Origin: Roseburia sp.
GTDB taxonomy: Bacteria; Bacillota; Clostridia; Lachnospirales; Lachnospiraceae
DNA length: 35,290 bases
Reading direction: 5' to 3'
Assembly (NCBI GenBank): GCA_023664685.1
Contig: JAMPFC010000021.1
Coordinates: 1 to 35,290 of the forward strand
Part shown: positions 15,158 to 25,700 of the stretch, piece after piece
Layout: every line of letters begins with the position of its first letter
How positions within the stretch are numbered: position 1 is the stretch's first letter
The notes under the pieces: model-generated
Database searches by the model: none
Told to the model about the DNA's origin: nothing
What the model saw: only the letters and a program-made list of their open reading frames with translations
Translations under genes and position numbers: made by a program

Positions 15158-16453
15158 CTAGAAATCCATATCATCCAGTTCCTTTTTTCCCTTGCCAATC
15201 TTTCTCTTTAATATCATGTTCAGTATAACGATCAGAAGCACAATGACTAACACCATCAAAGCGACAAGGGCCGCATAGACCCATGCGCCGGAATCAATGT
15301 GGGGTTCCTCGGACACCGTCCCCCCTTTGTTCACCTTCTGCGTCATCGTCCCGGTATAGCGCTGAATCGTCTTTTCCTGCCGGTCATACTGGTAAAGCGT
15401 GGGTTCTGCCCCCGCTCCTTTCAGATACATCAGAAGATAATTATTATCCAGATCATTTTCCATCGTATAGGCGGTTACATTTTTCCCCTCCAGATCTACC
15501 GAAGTTTTTACATAACCGGATGGAATGACGGTCTCATCCTGCACATCCACAACCTCAAACTGGTACTGGTTCTGTATAAACACAGAGCCATCTTTCTCAT
15601 ACACAGAAAATGTAATGTCAGAAGTCCCTTTTTCCTCCTGTTCACGCACCTTTGTCTCCGACTCGCTCTCCTTGAGAACCTTGATCTTAAATACGCGCTT
15701 ATCACCGGATTCTGCTGTCACGACAACTTTAATGTTATTTTCACCTACGAGGAGTTCTTCATTATCTTTGATCCGGACAGCCGCTTTTTTATTGGAGGCG
15801 ATATAATTAAAATACAGGATACTCGTGTTGCAGTCAACCTTAACCGTATAATCAAGCACATTTGTATCAAATTCCGGCGTCATGGAAAGGCAGTCAAAAC
15901 GCAAGGATTTGAGTTTATTGTTCGTGCTGAGTACCGGATCCGGCGTCTCTTCCGGAGAGGGCGCTGTCCCCACTTCTGACGGATCGCCGGTCTGTCCTTC
16001 ATCCGCTTCCATCACGCTGACCGAAAAGCGGTTTGAGGATATGGAAAATTTCGTTCCGGAAGCGTTGCTCACTTCCACGCCGCTGTCCGCCTCTACCATA
16101 CCAGTCCCCGCCATAAGGGCTTTAAATTTGAGGGAATACGTGCGCTTTTTCACCGCGTCGCTGTTTTTGACTGACGATATGTGAAGAACACCATTTCCGC
16201 CGCTTACCTTCTTTCCTCCCTCAACGAACTCCATGATCTGCGCATCATAGAGAACATCCATTTTCACATCGCTAAACTCTTCGGAGGAATCGACCCGGCA
16301 CACGACAGTAAATTCCCCCCCTACCCGGATCTCCTGCTTATCCACCGTAAATTCCACTGACGCACTTGCCGCAAGAGCTTTCCGGCAGGGCAGACAGACT
16401 GTCATGACCGCCATAAGAAAGACCACCGCATATCCTGCTATTTTTCTTTTCAT
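15158..16453 (-). CDS. membrane-anchored surface protein with cohesin-like and cadherin-like domains
   Basis: The 431-residue protein has a signal peptide (1-29). A cohesin-like beta sandwich follows (about 30-148: ASVEFTVDKQEIRVGGEFTV, then SDVKMDVLYDAQIMEFV). After a Pro/Ser/Glu linker (150-176) comes a cadherin-like beta-sandwich (about 181-262: LKSLRFDCLSMTPEF, DYTVKV, IKVVVTAESGDKRVFKIKV). One transmembrane helix (about 391-415) precedes a short basic tail. Cohesin domains bind dockerins in cellulosomes, but isolated copies are widespread on Clostridia surfaces with unknown partners; no dockerin is seen here. The ATG at 16453 has GGGGAAG upstream, and the 19-codon upstream extension lacks one. 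It lies just downstream of the wall glucosaminidase gene. Confidence 0.75.
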   Translation of the reverse strand: MKRKIAGYAVVFLMAVMTVCLPCRKALAASASVEFTVDKQEIRVGGEFTVVCRVDSSEEFSDVKMDVLYDAQIMEFVEGGKKVSGGNGVLHISSVKNSDAVKKRTYSLKFKALMAGTGMVEADSGVEVSNASGTKFSISSNRFSVSVMEADEGQTGDPSEVGTAPSPEETPDPVLSTNNKLKSLRFDCLSMTPEFDTNVLDYTVKVDCNTSILYFNYIASNKKAAVRIKDNEELLVGENNIKVVVTAESGDKRVFKIKVLKESESETKVREQEEKGTSDITFSVYEKDGSVFIQNQYQFEVVDVQDETVIPSGYVKTSVDLEGKNVTAYTMENDLDNNYLLMYLKGAGAEPTLYQYDRQEKTIQRYTGTMTQKVNKGGTVSEEPHIDSGAWVYAALVALMVLVIVLLIVILNMILKRKIGKGKKELDDMDF

Positions 16454-16516
16454 AACTTCCCCATTTCCGCAAAGCGGCACCGAAGCCGCTTTTGCTCTAT
16501 TATTACACAAATCTCT

Positions 16517-18451
16517 TTATTTCGGCGCCGCGCATGTCTCTGCCGGCATATTCGTATATACCGGAATGGAAAAGACAAGCGGAACGGAATCTAACATTCC
16601 ATTGTACGCATTCTTTGTCTTAAGAGCCTCGGAGTTCGCCGCCTCTACATTTGTCATGTACTGGTGGCTGTAAGTACTCGTAGCTGTCACATTAAACTTT
16701 TGCAGATAACCGGTATTTTGCCCGCGGTTTATATAATTGCTTCCGATATACATACCCCCGCCGACGATCGAACGGTAACGGTTATTCCACGGACGGAGGA
16801 AGGTCGTCCCCTCGCTCGCCCATTTCAGACCGTTCAGTGCCGGAGAGGCACCGCTGTAGGCACCGATATTATAAAAATTAAAGATTCCCGGATAGCTGTC
16901 TGTCGTTCCCGTCACAGCAATACTCGTCGTCGTCGCACTGGTCACGACCTCCTGCTTAGAACGGGAGGCAAGATGGTACGGACTGACGCCGGACTCCTTT
17001 GCGGCGTCTAAAAATGCAGCTGCATAACTTGTCTCTTTTTCCGCTCCGGTCACATCATCGATATACGTAAATGTCGTATTGGCAAACGGTGTATTCGATA
17101 AAATCTGATTGACACCGTCAAGCGTCTGATACTGCGCCTGATATTCGAGCATCTCAAACTGGAAAATCGCCTCTGTCGTCAGGAAATTTCTCGGATCCAT
17201 GTAATACATGATCGCTTCGCGGGAAGCCGCCACCCATGTACTGCCATCAAAAACTTTCCATTTTCCGGTTTCGGCATCATAAGCGCCTTCCTCCATTGAT
17301 TTCCATGCCGCCGACTTGGAATTTGAAATGAGATTCAAGCCGAGCTTCGATTCGCCCGCCACTGCGGTATTCCAGTCAAGCCCTGTCTGAAATGCGGTAA
17401 ACTGCCAATATGGATAAGACGCATGGAGTTTCCTCAAAGCTTCCTTATAGGAATCCGGGAAGCCCTGTCTCGTCATCTCCTCCTCAAACTGCGCTTCGCT
17501 CAGTACGGTCACAGCGACTTTTTTCTGCACCCTCGTTTTCGCCAGTTTGATATATTTTGCCTGTACATATCCTTTGCAGGTCTTTCCATAATAATCAAAA
17601 GAAATCTGATACCACTGTTTCTTTTTTACCGTCCTGACTTTAATGACATTTACATACTGCTTTTTGGCAAGAACCATGATACGGCCGTTGACCTTATAAT
17701 AGGGCTTTGAATTTCCCGGCTGTTTCCTCACCCTCAATGCGGTTTTTACGCCTGTGACAACACCGCCGACCGGCTTCTTTGGTACAGGTTTCAGCTCTGT
17801 ACTCTTTATGTAGCCCTTTCTGGTCTTTTTCTTATAACGGAAACTGATCTTAAACCATTTTGTTTTTCCCTTTGTCTTCTCTGCTATTATTTTTACACTT
17901 TTATTCTTTTTTAAAACAACCTTTTGATTTTTGACGACCAGTGCCTTTCCCGATGTGTTTTTCTGGATGACCGACTCCTTTAACAACTTTGCAGACACAT
18001 TGATCTTCTTGTACGTCGTCTTTGTCCGATATACCGTGACAGGCGTACTCTGCGGTGCCGGCGTCGGTGTTGGTGCCGGAGATTCGGTCGGCTGTGGTGT
18101 AGCCACAGGAGCAGGCGATGCCGCAGGTGCGGAAGAGGACACGCCACCAAGCGTAATATATGCTGCCGCCACATATCCTTCTTTCCCATTATAAACGATC
18201 TTATACCATATTCCATTGTTATCCGATCCGCCCGCCGTGTCAATCACTGTCACTTGGCTTCCATTAGGGATCACGTCGATCACCGGGGAACTAGTCCCCA
18301 CGCCAGACCGCATATTCAGCGTGCCTCCATTTGTGACCACCGTCCCTGTCTGGTCTGCGTACGCAGTCTGCACACCGCTGCACCATACAAGCACGCCGCA
18401 CAAGATCATACTGAATACTGCACAAATCCACATATTTCTCTTCATAATCAT
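16517..18451 (-). CDS. secreted SH3-domain endo-beta-N-acetylglucosaminidase (GH73-like)
   Basis: This 644-residue exported cell-wall protein has a signal peptide (about 1-32) and a bacterial SH3 domain (33-101: TLNMRSGVGTSSPVI, WYKIVYNGKEGYVAAAYI). A Pro/Thr linker (108-137) and two more SH3-like, lysine-rich segments (about 150-220 and 230-303) follow. The C-terminal region (about 318-640) resembles LytD/GH73 glucosaminidases: WQFTAFQTGLDWN, a YMDPRNFL motif, GVSPYHLASRSKQE, YPGIFNFYNIGAYSG and a WA...F(L)RPWNN region. It would hydrolyse peptidoglycan glycan strands during growth or separation. AAAGGA precedes the first ATG; the ATG two codons later is also possible. The gene lies in the add/clp gene run, 28 bp after the methyltransferase. 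Confidence 0.85.
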   Translation of the reverse strand: MIMKRNMWICAVFSMILCGVLVWCSGVQTAYADQTGTVVTNGGTLNMRSGVGTSSPVIDVIPNGSQVTVIDTAGGSDNNGIWYKIVYNGKEGYVAAAYITLGGVSSSAPAASPAPVATPQPTESPAPTPTPAPQSTPVTVYRTKTTYKKINVSAKLLKESVIQKNTSGKALVVKNQKVVLKKNKSVKIIAEKTKGKTKWFKISFRYKKKTRKGYIKSTELKPVPKKPVGGVVTGVKTALRVRKQPGNSKPYYKVNGRIMVLAKKQYVNVIKVRTVKKKQWYQISFDYYGKTCKGYVQAKYIKLAKTRVQKKVAVTVLSEAQFEEEMTRQGFPDSYKEALRKLHASYPYWQFTAFQTGLDWNTAVAGESKLGLNLISNSKSAAWKSMEEGAYDAETGKWKVFDGSTWVAASREAIMYYMDPRNFLTTEAIFQFEMLEYQAQYQTLDGVNQILSNTPFANTTFTYIDDVTGAEKETSYAAAFLDAAKESGVSPYHLASRSKQEVVTSATTTSIAVTGTTDSYPGIFNFYNIGAYSGASPALNGLKWASEGTTFLRPWNNRYRSIVGGGMYIGSNYINRGQNTGYLQKFNVTATSTYSHQYMTNVEAANSEALKTKNAYNGMLDSVPLVFSIPVYTNMPAETCAAPK

Positions 18452-18479
18452 CGCTTTCCTTTCCTATATCACTTCCGTC

Positions 18480-19220
18480 TTATCGTTCTTTCACTGCTGT
18501 CATATATATCCTCTCGTCTTCTGGAACCGGGGCCTTTGTCATGTCCTCCCCAAAACAGTCCTTCGGCGTAAGACCTGCCTCCAAGAGAAGTTCCCTGACC
18601 CGCTCTGCCCGATACGCCCTCTGCCTGTGGCATTCATCATATCGGCTATACCGGCCATCCTCGTCACGGATAAACATTGTGAGAAGGTATTCATTGAGCC
18701 TTTCCCCGCTGTCGTAATCATTGTCCCAGATGACCATGTAGTCCTCTTCCTCCTCCACGCGGACTTGATTGCCCAAAACTGCGGAGAAACAATACTCCGT
18801 CTTCATATCAAAAAGGAAAATCCCATCCCCGGACAGGTTGTCCCTGACATGGGAAAACATCTGCACCAGTTCCTGCTCCTCCAAAAGATAATTGATCGAA
18901 TCACATATACATAGTACCACATCTGCCGGTTTATGCAACGAAAAATCTGTCATATCTTGATTTAAATATAAAATATCCCGGGAAGCCTTCTGCTTTTGTT
19001 CTGCTGCCGCGAGCATATCTGGCGAGAGATCGATCCCCGTCACCTCATACCCGGCGTCCAAAAAACGCCTGCACATCTCGCCTGTTCCGCAGCCAAGCTC
19101 ACACAAATGCCCGCCTTTTTTTCCCTGCCTCTCCAGATAAGAAGCTAGTTTCCAAAACCACTGATCGTAAGGGATCTCTGACATCATCCGGTCATAAATA
19201 CCCGCAAATTCCTCATACAT
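18480..19220 (-). CDS. class I SAM-dependent methyltransferase
   Basis: This 246-residue protein has the Rossmann-type SAM motif I LCELGCGTG (39-47), motif II GIDLSPDML (62-70) and DVVLCICDSINYL as the post-II region. It begins with MYEEFAGIYDRMM, common in small-molecule or unassigned methyltransferases of Firmicutes. Substrate unknown. The ATG at 19220 has GAGGAAAG immediately upstream; the longer open frame runs into addA and is not used. It starts 43 bp after addA and is probably cotranscribed. Confidence 0.85.
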   Translation of the reverse strand: MYEEFAGIYDRMMSEIPYDQWFWKLASYLERQGKKGGHLCELGCGTGEMCRRFLDAGYEVTGIDLSPDMLAAAEQKQKASRDILYLNQDMTDFSLHKPADVVLCICDSINYLLEEQELVQMFSHVRDNLSGDGIFLFDMKTEYCFSAVLGNQVRVEEEEDYMVIWDNDYDSGERLNEYLLTMFIRDEDGRYSRYDECHRQRAYRAERVRELLLEAGLTPKDCFGEDMTKAPVPEDERIYMTAVKER

Positions 19221-19263
19221 ACTTTCCTCATTTCTGCCAGACGAGTAAATCCACCTTGCGCAC

Positions 19264-22200
19264 CTAACAAACTTCGATTTCTTTATCCAGCGAAAAGGAA
19301 TACAATACCTTCCGCACAACTTCTCTGCCGGTAATTCCCCTGAGCGCTCTGGCATACAGTTCCATCTGCTTTTGATACCGTTCCACGAGGACATGCTCCT
19401 GCCCCGCGTCCAGATGGTCTGTCTTATAATCCATAAGGACGATTCCCTTCTCCGTCTCATAAAAGGCATCCATGATCCCCTGTATCAAAACCGCTTCGTC
19501 ACTGGCGGTATCCGGCAGGACTTCTTTTGCTTGGACGCTGATCACAAAGGGCTGTTCCCGGTAAAGCGTTCCGGCACTCCACGCCTCCCGCATCTCCTTC
19601 CCCAATGACGTCTGAAAGAAACGCATCAGTTTATTGACATTGATATATGACAATTCCTCGCGTCTCACCCTGCCCTCTTCTGCCATATGCGACAGCTCTT
19701 CTTCCAATTTTTGGAAAGACATTTCTACCGAAAAGTCGAGACCCGACATCACCTGATGCCATACCGTACCGTATCCGGCTCCAGCAAGCGCCTGATTCTC
19801 GGATTCTCCTTCTCTGGCAAATGCCGGTATGGGCGACTGGTTCTCAAGAGCATCCGAATACAGGATCGTGAAATCCTCTTCCGCACTCTCCTCCATCGAG
19901 CGCTTCTTGATCTCCGACACAGACATCTTCGTCGGAATCTCTCCGGTCTCCTCCGCCTGAAATCCGTCAAGCACATCAAGCATGTCTCTTAATGGCTGAT
20001 TATAGGTGAAATTTGTGTCAAAATTGTTCAGCATCACTTCGTCTGTCAGGATGTCCGCCTGACGCCGGAGTTCTGCCCGCTCTAACTGCTCCGGTTCGAT
20101 CTGGTGTATGCAGAATAATTCATTCTCCCGGATCGCAGGAAGCACCCAGTCAAAATAGCATTTCGCCCGAATCCGCTGAAAATATCCGGTAGAACGCGGG
20201 ATTTTTTTCTCCTCCACACAGCCTGTCAAAACCAGTTTTTCTTTCGCCCTCGTCATCGCCACATAAAGAACCCGGAGTTCCTCCCCCAGATCATCTTGAA
20301 GGTTCATTCTGGCGATCGAGCGGTAAAAAGTGTGATTGAGCGAAATTCCTTTTTCATGGTCGACAACCGGCGCGGCGATTCCCACATCTGGATTTACCAT
20401 GAGAAACGGTCTCTTATGCCCACCGGTGATCCCTCTTCCCATTCCGGCAATGATACACACCGGAAACTCCAATCCTTTGCTCTTATGTATTGTCATTATA
20501 CGGACTACATTTTCCCCGCTGCCCGGAAGATTCGCCTCTCCAAGATCCTCCTCCCGTCTCTTGATGCCGCTGATATAGCGGACAAACTGATGTAGCCCCT
20601 TATATGAAGTGCTGTCGAACTCTCTGGCAACCTCCATCAAAAGTTCCAGATTTGCCTTTCGCTGGCTTCCGTTTTTCATTGCCATCAAAAGATAGTCGAT
20701 ATGTGTACTTTCGTAAATATCCTGAATAATATCCGCCACCGAGGCATAGGTCATCTTCTCTCGGAATTTTCCAAGTTTTTCCAAGAAATCTTTTATTTTT
20801 TCCCCGAGTTCATCCTCTTCTTTATAGGAAAGAAGCGAATCATAAAAATCTTTTTTCTTTTCCCCGCCCCGTATGACTGCAAGCTCATCATCGGTAAACG
20901 CAAATGCCGGACTCCGTAAAACCGCCGCAAGCGGAATATCCTGTCTCGGATTGTCAATGATCTGAAACAGGCTGACCATGATCGAAATCTCCCGCGTGTC
21001 AAAAAATCCCCGCGTGTTTTCCATGTGTACCGGAATCCCCTCTGCGGTCAGCGCATCGTAAATCTGCTGCCCAATCGCCTTTGTACTCCGCGCCAGAATG
21101 ACAATATCCCCATACCGTGCCGGACGGTAAGTCCCATCCTCATATACATATAACGGATTTTCCTCTCCGGTATACTCCCGGATCAAACCGGCGATCAGCT
21201 TTCCCTCGTAACTGCCATCCTCTCTCCCATTGACCATGTATACATCGATTCCCTCTGCTGTCCGCTTTTCTGTCTCCGGGAAGCCCGCCCCTGTACGCAA
21301 TTTGGCGTCCTCATCGTACTCGACGCCGCCAAGCTCCCGGTGCATGATCTTTTCAAAAACAACATTTGTCCCCTCTAGTATGATATCCCGGCTTCGGAAA
21401 TTTTTGCTCAGGTTCACCAAACGTTCCGGCGCCCCCTCCTCCGTCCGGTAGCGGCGCAGTTTTTCCAAAAACAGATCCGGCCTTGCCATACGGAACCGGT
21501 AAATGCTCTGTTTGATATCGCCCACCATAAAAAGATCATTTCCAGACGCCACACTTCCTAAAAGCATGTCCTGAACAAGATTACTGTCCTGATATTCATC
21601 GATCATGATCTCGGCAAACTGCTCTGACAATTCTTCGGCGGCATCTGTGCGCCGGATCTCCCCATCCGGCGTCTCTTCGACAAGGATTTCCATCGCCATC
21701 TGCTCCAGATCGCTAAAATCCGCGAGGGAACGCTCTTCTTTTTTTGCCTGAAACCTCTCCATAAATTCCTCAGTCAGATGGATAAAGGCGAGAATGATGC
21801 CGCGCATGTTTTGAAACTGCCGGAGCTGTTCTTCAAAAGTGCAGTCAAAAAGTTCTCCTTTCAAGGTCTTCACCGCATCCTTTACCGCATCCCGCATTCC
21901 TTTTACCGTTTCTTTCAGTTCTTCGTCACTGTCCGGCTGCCTCTTTGCCGGAAGCCTTCCAAACCGGATCAGGCACGTCTTTTTTCCAATCTTATCATAA
22001 TCCTCTTCATCACAGAGGGAAACAAACTGCTCTCTCTCCTCGAAAAGCAGCTCGCGATACCAAAATGGCCCGCCCGGCCGGTCGCACAGCTCTAGCATGA
22101 CCCCATACTCTTCCATGATCCCGCGAAAAACATGATGCGTATAAACAATATTTCTCCGGACAAATTCCGATTCTTTAAGCTCCTCCACCGTATCCATCTC

Positions 22201-22791
22201 CAGAAAATGCGCCAGACGCCCAAGAAATTTTTTGGGAAATGGTTCGCTCATCGCCTTGTCATACAGCATAAGGATAAGCTCCTCGATCTCCCGGTCGCTC
22301 TTTACAAACCGGCTCATGACCGCCATATCCATAAATTCCGGCGAAGCTTCCTCGTATTTTTCCTCGAGCAGCTCCTTCATCACATCCTCCCGCAAAAGCC
22401 CCATCTCGCTGTCTGTCCCGACACGGTAAGCGGGATCCACCCCTGTCCGGTGAAAGTAATTCTGTATCACGTAGCCGCAAAAACTATGTATCGTGGAAAT
22501 CTGAGCCATCGGTACAAGCATGACCTGACGTCTCAGGTGTTCATTGTCCGGCTCTCTCCCAAGAGCCTCCTCTAATGCTTTCAAAAGCCGCTCTCTCATC
22601 TGCGCCGCCGCCGCTTTTGTAAATGTAACGATCAAAAATTCATCGACATTGACCGGATGCTCCGGGTCTGTGATCCGGGATAAAATCCTCTCGATAAGCA
22701 CCGCCGTCTTTCCGGAACCTGCCGCCGCCGAGACGAGGATACTGCAGTTTCTGAGCCGGATGACCTGCTCTTGTTCTTTCGTCCACTCCAT
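19264..22791 (-). CDS. addA: ATP-dependent helicase/nuclease subunit A
   Basis: This 1175-residue AddA is the UvrD-like helicase plus RecB-type nuclease of the AddAB double-strand-break resection complex, which prepares ends for RecA. Walker A AAAGSGKTA is at 22-30. The UvrD motifs include TFTKAAAAQMRERL, IMIDEYQDSN, MVGDIKQSIYRFR, MTIHKSKGLEFPV and VAMTRAKEKLV. The C-terminal nuclease has LIQGIMDAF and DYKTD (1121-1125). Length is normal. The start overlaps the addB stop by one base (TAATG), which indicates translational coupling of the two subunits. Confidence 0.96.
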   Translation of the reverse strand: MEWTKEQEQVIRLRNCSILVSAAAGSGKTAVLIERILSRITDPEHPVNVDEFLIVTFTKAAAAQMRERLLKALEEALGREPDNEHLRRQVMLVPMAQISTIHSFCGYVIQNYFHRTGVDPAYRVGTDSEMGLLREDVMKELLEEKYEEASPEFMDMAVMSRFVKSDREIEELILMLYDKAMSEPFPKKFLGRLAHFLEMDTVEELKESEFVRRNIVYTHHVFRGIMEEYGVMLELCDRPGGPFWYRELLFEEREQFVSLCDEEDYDKIGKKTCLIRFGRLPAKRQPDSDEELKETVKGMRDAVKDAVKTLKGELFDCTFEEQLRQFQNMRGIILAFIHLTEEFMERFQAKKEERSLADFSDLEQMAMEILVEETPDGEIRRTDAAEELSEQFAEIMIDEYQDSNLVQDMLLGSVASGNDLFMVGDIKQSIYRFRMARPDLFLEKLRRYRTEEGAPERLVNLSKNFRSRDIILEGTNVVFEKIMHRELGGVEYDEDAKLRTGAGFPETEKRTAEGIDVYMVNGREDGSYEGKLIAGLIREYTGEENPLYVYEDGTYRPARYGDIVILARSTKAIGQQIYDALTAEGIPVHMENTRGFFDTREISIMVSLFQIIDNPRQDIPLAAVLRSPAFAFTDDELAVIRGGEKKKDFYDSLLSYKEEDELGEKIKDFLEKLGKFREKMTYASVADIIQDIYESTHIDYLLMAMKNGSQRKANLELLMEVAREFDSTSYKGLHQFVRYISGIKRREEDLGEANLPGSGENVVRIMTIHKSKGLEFPVCIIAGMGRGITGGHKRPFLMVNPDVGIAAPVVDHEKGISLNHTFYRSIARMNLQDDLGEELRVLYVAMTRAKEKLVLTGCVEEKKIPRSTGYFQRIRAKCYFDWVLPAIRENELFCIHQIEPEQLERAELRRQADILTDEVMLNNFDTNFTYNQPLRDMLDVLDGFQAEETGEIPTKMSVSEIKKRSMEESAEEDFTILYSDALENQSPIPAFAREGESENQALAGAGYGTVWHQVMSGLDFSVEMSFQKLEEELSHMAEEGRVRREELSYINVNKLMRFFQTSLGKEMREAWSAGTLYREQPFVISVQAKEVLPDTASDEAVLIQGIMDAFYETEKGIVLMDYKTDHLDAGQEHVLVERYQKQMELYARALRGITGREVVRKVLYSFSLDKEIEVC

Positions 22792-25700
22792 TATCTCCCG
22801 CCTCCTTCCAAATCCTCTTCTTCACTCAAAGCCTTCCAGATCTCTTCCTCATTTTTCTCTTCCAGTTCCCGGCATTTATCCGCAAATTCTGCTCTCTCCA
22901 TCCCGCAAATGCTCTGCAGGCTGCAATAATCACAGCCGGTCTCCTGCCTCATGGAATATGGCTGCACATGGATCCTCCCCTCCATGATCTGCTGTCCAAA
23001 GTCCGCCGCCATTTTAGTCGTGTGCCGGATCAGCTGCTCCCATTTTTCATCGCTCATTACCTTCGCATACCGTCCCATTTCTCCCTTTGACGTTATATTT
23101 ACCGGAATGCACTGTGACTTCGCCCCATTGGAAAGTTCTCCCCCGACACCAAAGACAGAGTCCAGTTTTTGAAGTACTCCGGCGCGTTCATTGGCGTAAC
23201 CATTGCATTTGTATTCGCCGAGCATCTGCTCCTGAAGATCGGCTTCCTCTTCCGGATTCTCAAAACGGAGAACCGGATCTTTCACATAATAATAAAACAT
23301 TCCTGCCGGAACGACTGCCTTGTCTGCCTTTTTGCTCTTTTCCATATCCAGTGCCGCCGCCATATAAAGGACAAGCTGCATCTGGAGTCCGTGGAATACA
23401 GAGTTCAACGACAGCTTGATGCCTCCGGTTTTATAATCCACAACCTTTACATAAACCTGATCCTCATCTTCATAAATATCAATTCGGTCGATAACTCCGG
23501 AAAAGACAAGCTTTTTTTCACCGTCCAGATGGATCTTCATGCTTGGCAGATTATCGTGATAGGAAAATCCCGCTTCGCAGTACTCCTGTTCAAAAGCCCC
23601 CCGCCGCATCTGCTCGGAAATTGCCCAGATCGTCCGGTTCATCATGCGCTTTATCCTCGTTATCATATATTCGATCCGGTGCGACTGGTGAAAAAGGACG
23701 TCACGGTATCCCCCGACTGTCCGGTCTACGCATTCTGACACCATCGAAGCAATCTTCTCTTCATCGAGATCACGCCACCTAAGATTCTTTGCCCGCATCT
23801 CATCAGAAATTTCTTTCAGGGTATAATGAACCACATTTCCAAAATCCGGCGCCTCCACCGTGTACTCCTCGCGCTCTTTGAGCGACAGTCCATACATGAT
23901 AAAATACGAATACGGACATTTCGCAAACTGCTCAAGTCTCGTAATGCTGCCATATAACTCTTCACCGTATAATTGCTGCAGTGCCTTTTCGGATAATTTA
24001 CCCTCTCGGTTTCCCTGAATATGGCCAGCAAACGCCCGGCTGATCCACTCTTTTTCCCTGCCGGAACGATAATCTTTCCACAGTTCCCACCAGAGTTCCC
24101 TGTCTGCGCCGGTGCGGCAGCTCTCCTTTGAAAAGCCGGATATAAGAAACCCAAGTCCCCGGTCTGTTCCAAGAATCCCCTTTGCTTTCTCGTCCTCTTC
24201 CGTAAAATGCTCCGCATATTCCGTCGTCAATTTCGTAAAGATATTCTGTATTTTCCCAAGCACATAAGAGGGCTGTCTCATCTCACCCCCCGCATTGCTC
24301 TCGCTATAGGTAAAAATAAGTTTGTCAGAAGGCTTCGTAAAATTCAGGTAAAGATAAAACAAATCATTCGCCGCCTTTTTTCTTCCGCTCGGTGCCAGTG
24401 AAATCCCCATCTGCTCGATCTTTCTGCGCTCTCTGGCATTTATGATGCCCGGCGGCTGCATTTTCCCCGGCACAAGATCATCGCTGAAACCGACAAAAAA
24501 GAGAACTTTGATATCCTTCAACCTCGTTCTCTCGATATCTCCAATGACCACTTGATTTTTTTTCGGGGGGATAAATCCCACCAGTCCTTCCGACAGGCCC
24601 GCCGATAAAATCTGCCGGTACTCCTCTACGTCGACTGTCTCCTCCCCCAAAAGCTCGATCATCTCATCAAAAAGGTTCATCACCACCTTATACACACTCC
24701 GGTATTCCTTCGCAAGAATATCCTCCCCCTGCGCCTCAAACACCTCGCTCTGTGACAGCATCCTCTCATATACTTCCTGCCTCACAAGAAACGAATAGAG
24801 TGCCTTTGTGTATTCTCCCACCGTCTTCTTTTTTCCCTTAAAATCCTCAAACAGTTCCCTGACACTATCGCACAGCCTGCTTCTGGACGCATTGATCTCC
24901 TCCAGTGAAAGCTCTCGGATCTGTCGTTTCCACTCTTTATCATAAGAAGAAAATCCTCTTTTTCCCGCAGCCAGTACATAATTTTCCAGACAATCCGTCT
25001 CCTCTTTGGACAATGGTGACAACCCGCACCGCAGGAAACGGAACGTACTCTCATAATCCATATTTTTCTGGAGCATTTCCAGTACTGCCTGAATATATTC
25101 CGCCACCCAGTTGGCGCCAATACTTTTTTTGTCATCCATAAAATACCGGATTCCCATTTTGGAAAATTCCCGTGACAAAACATGTTCATAAGAGGGGATA
25201 TCCCCTGTGATCACTGCAATATCTTCAAACCGATATCCCTGTTCCACGGTCATCCACCAGATCGTGCGCGCCACATATACCGCTTCGTCCTGCGGTTTCT
25301 TTCCCACATAAAGGCATATGTCCTCCGTCTTTTTATTCCATGTATCCGCCGGATAACAAAAGATATTTTTTTCAAGAAAGGCAAGCTCTCCATCCTCTTT
25401 AAAACGGTATGGTTTCTTCGCTTTCCCTTTTCCAGTGACGACAGGCTCTCCTACTTCGATCGGAATGGCATTTGCTACTTTTGTCAAAGAAGCAATGGTC
25501 TCGCCGCTGATGCCAAAAATGTGGCCCCGCCGCCCGGTGAGATCGGTCGTAACCGTGATATATATATCCTGACACAAGCCCATCAGGCGCGCGATCAGTT
25601 CATACTGCGTCGGCGTAAAGCCGGTAAAACCATCCAGACAGATCACAGACCCACGGATCCCTTCCATTTCCTGCACGATATCTGTAAGCTGCACCGTCAA

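Noticed and set aside
19221..19469. N-terminal extension of the methyltransferase overlapping addA
   Set aside because: The first 83 codons are another frame of addA and are Arg/Trp-rich; GAGGAAAG supports ATG 19220.
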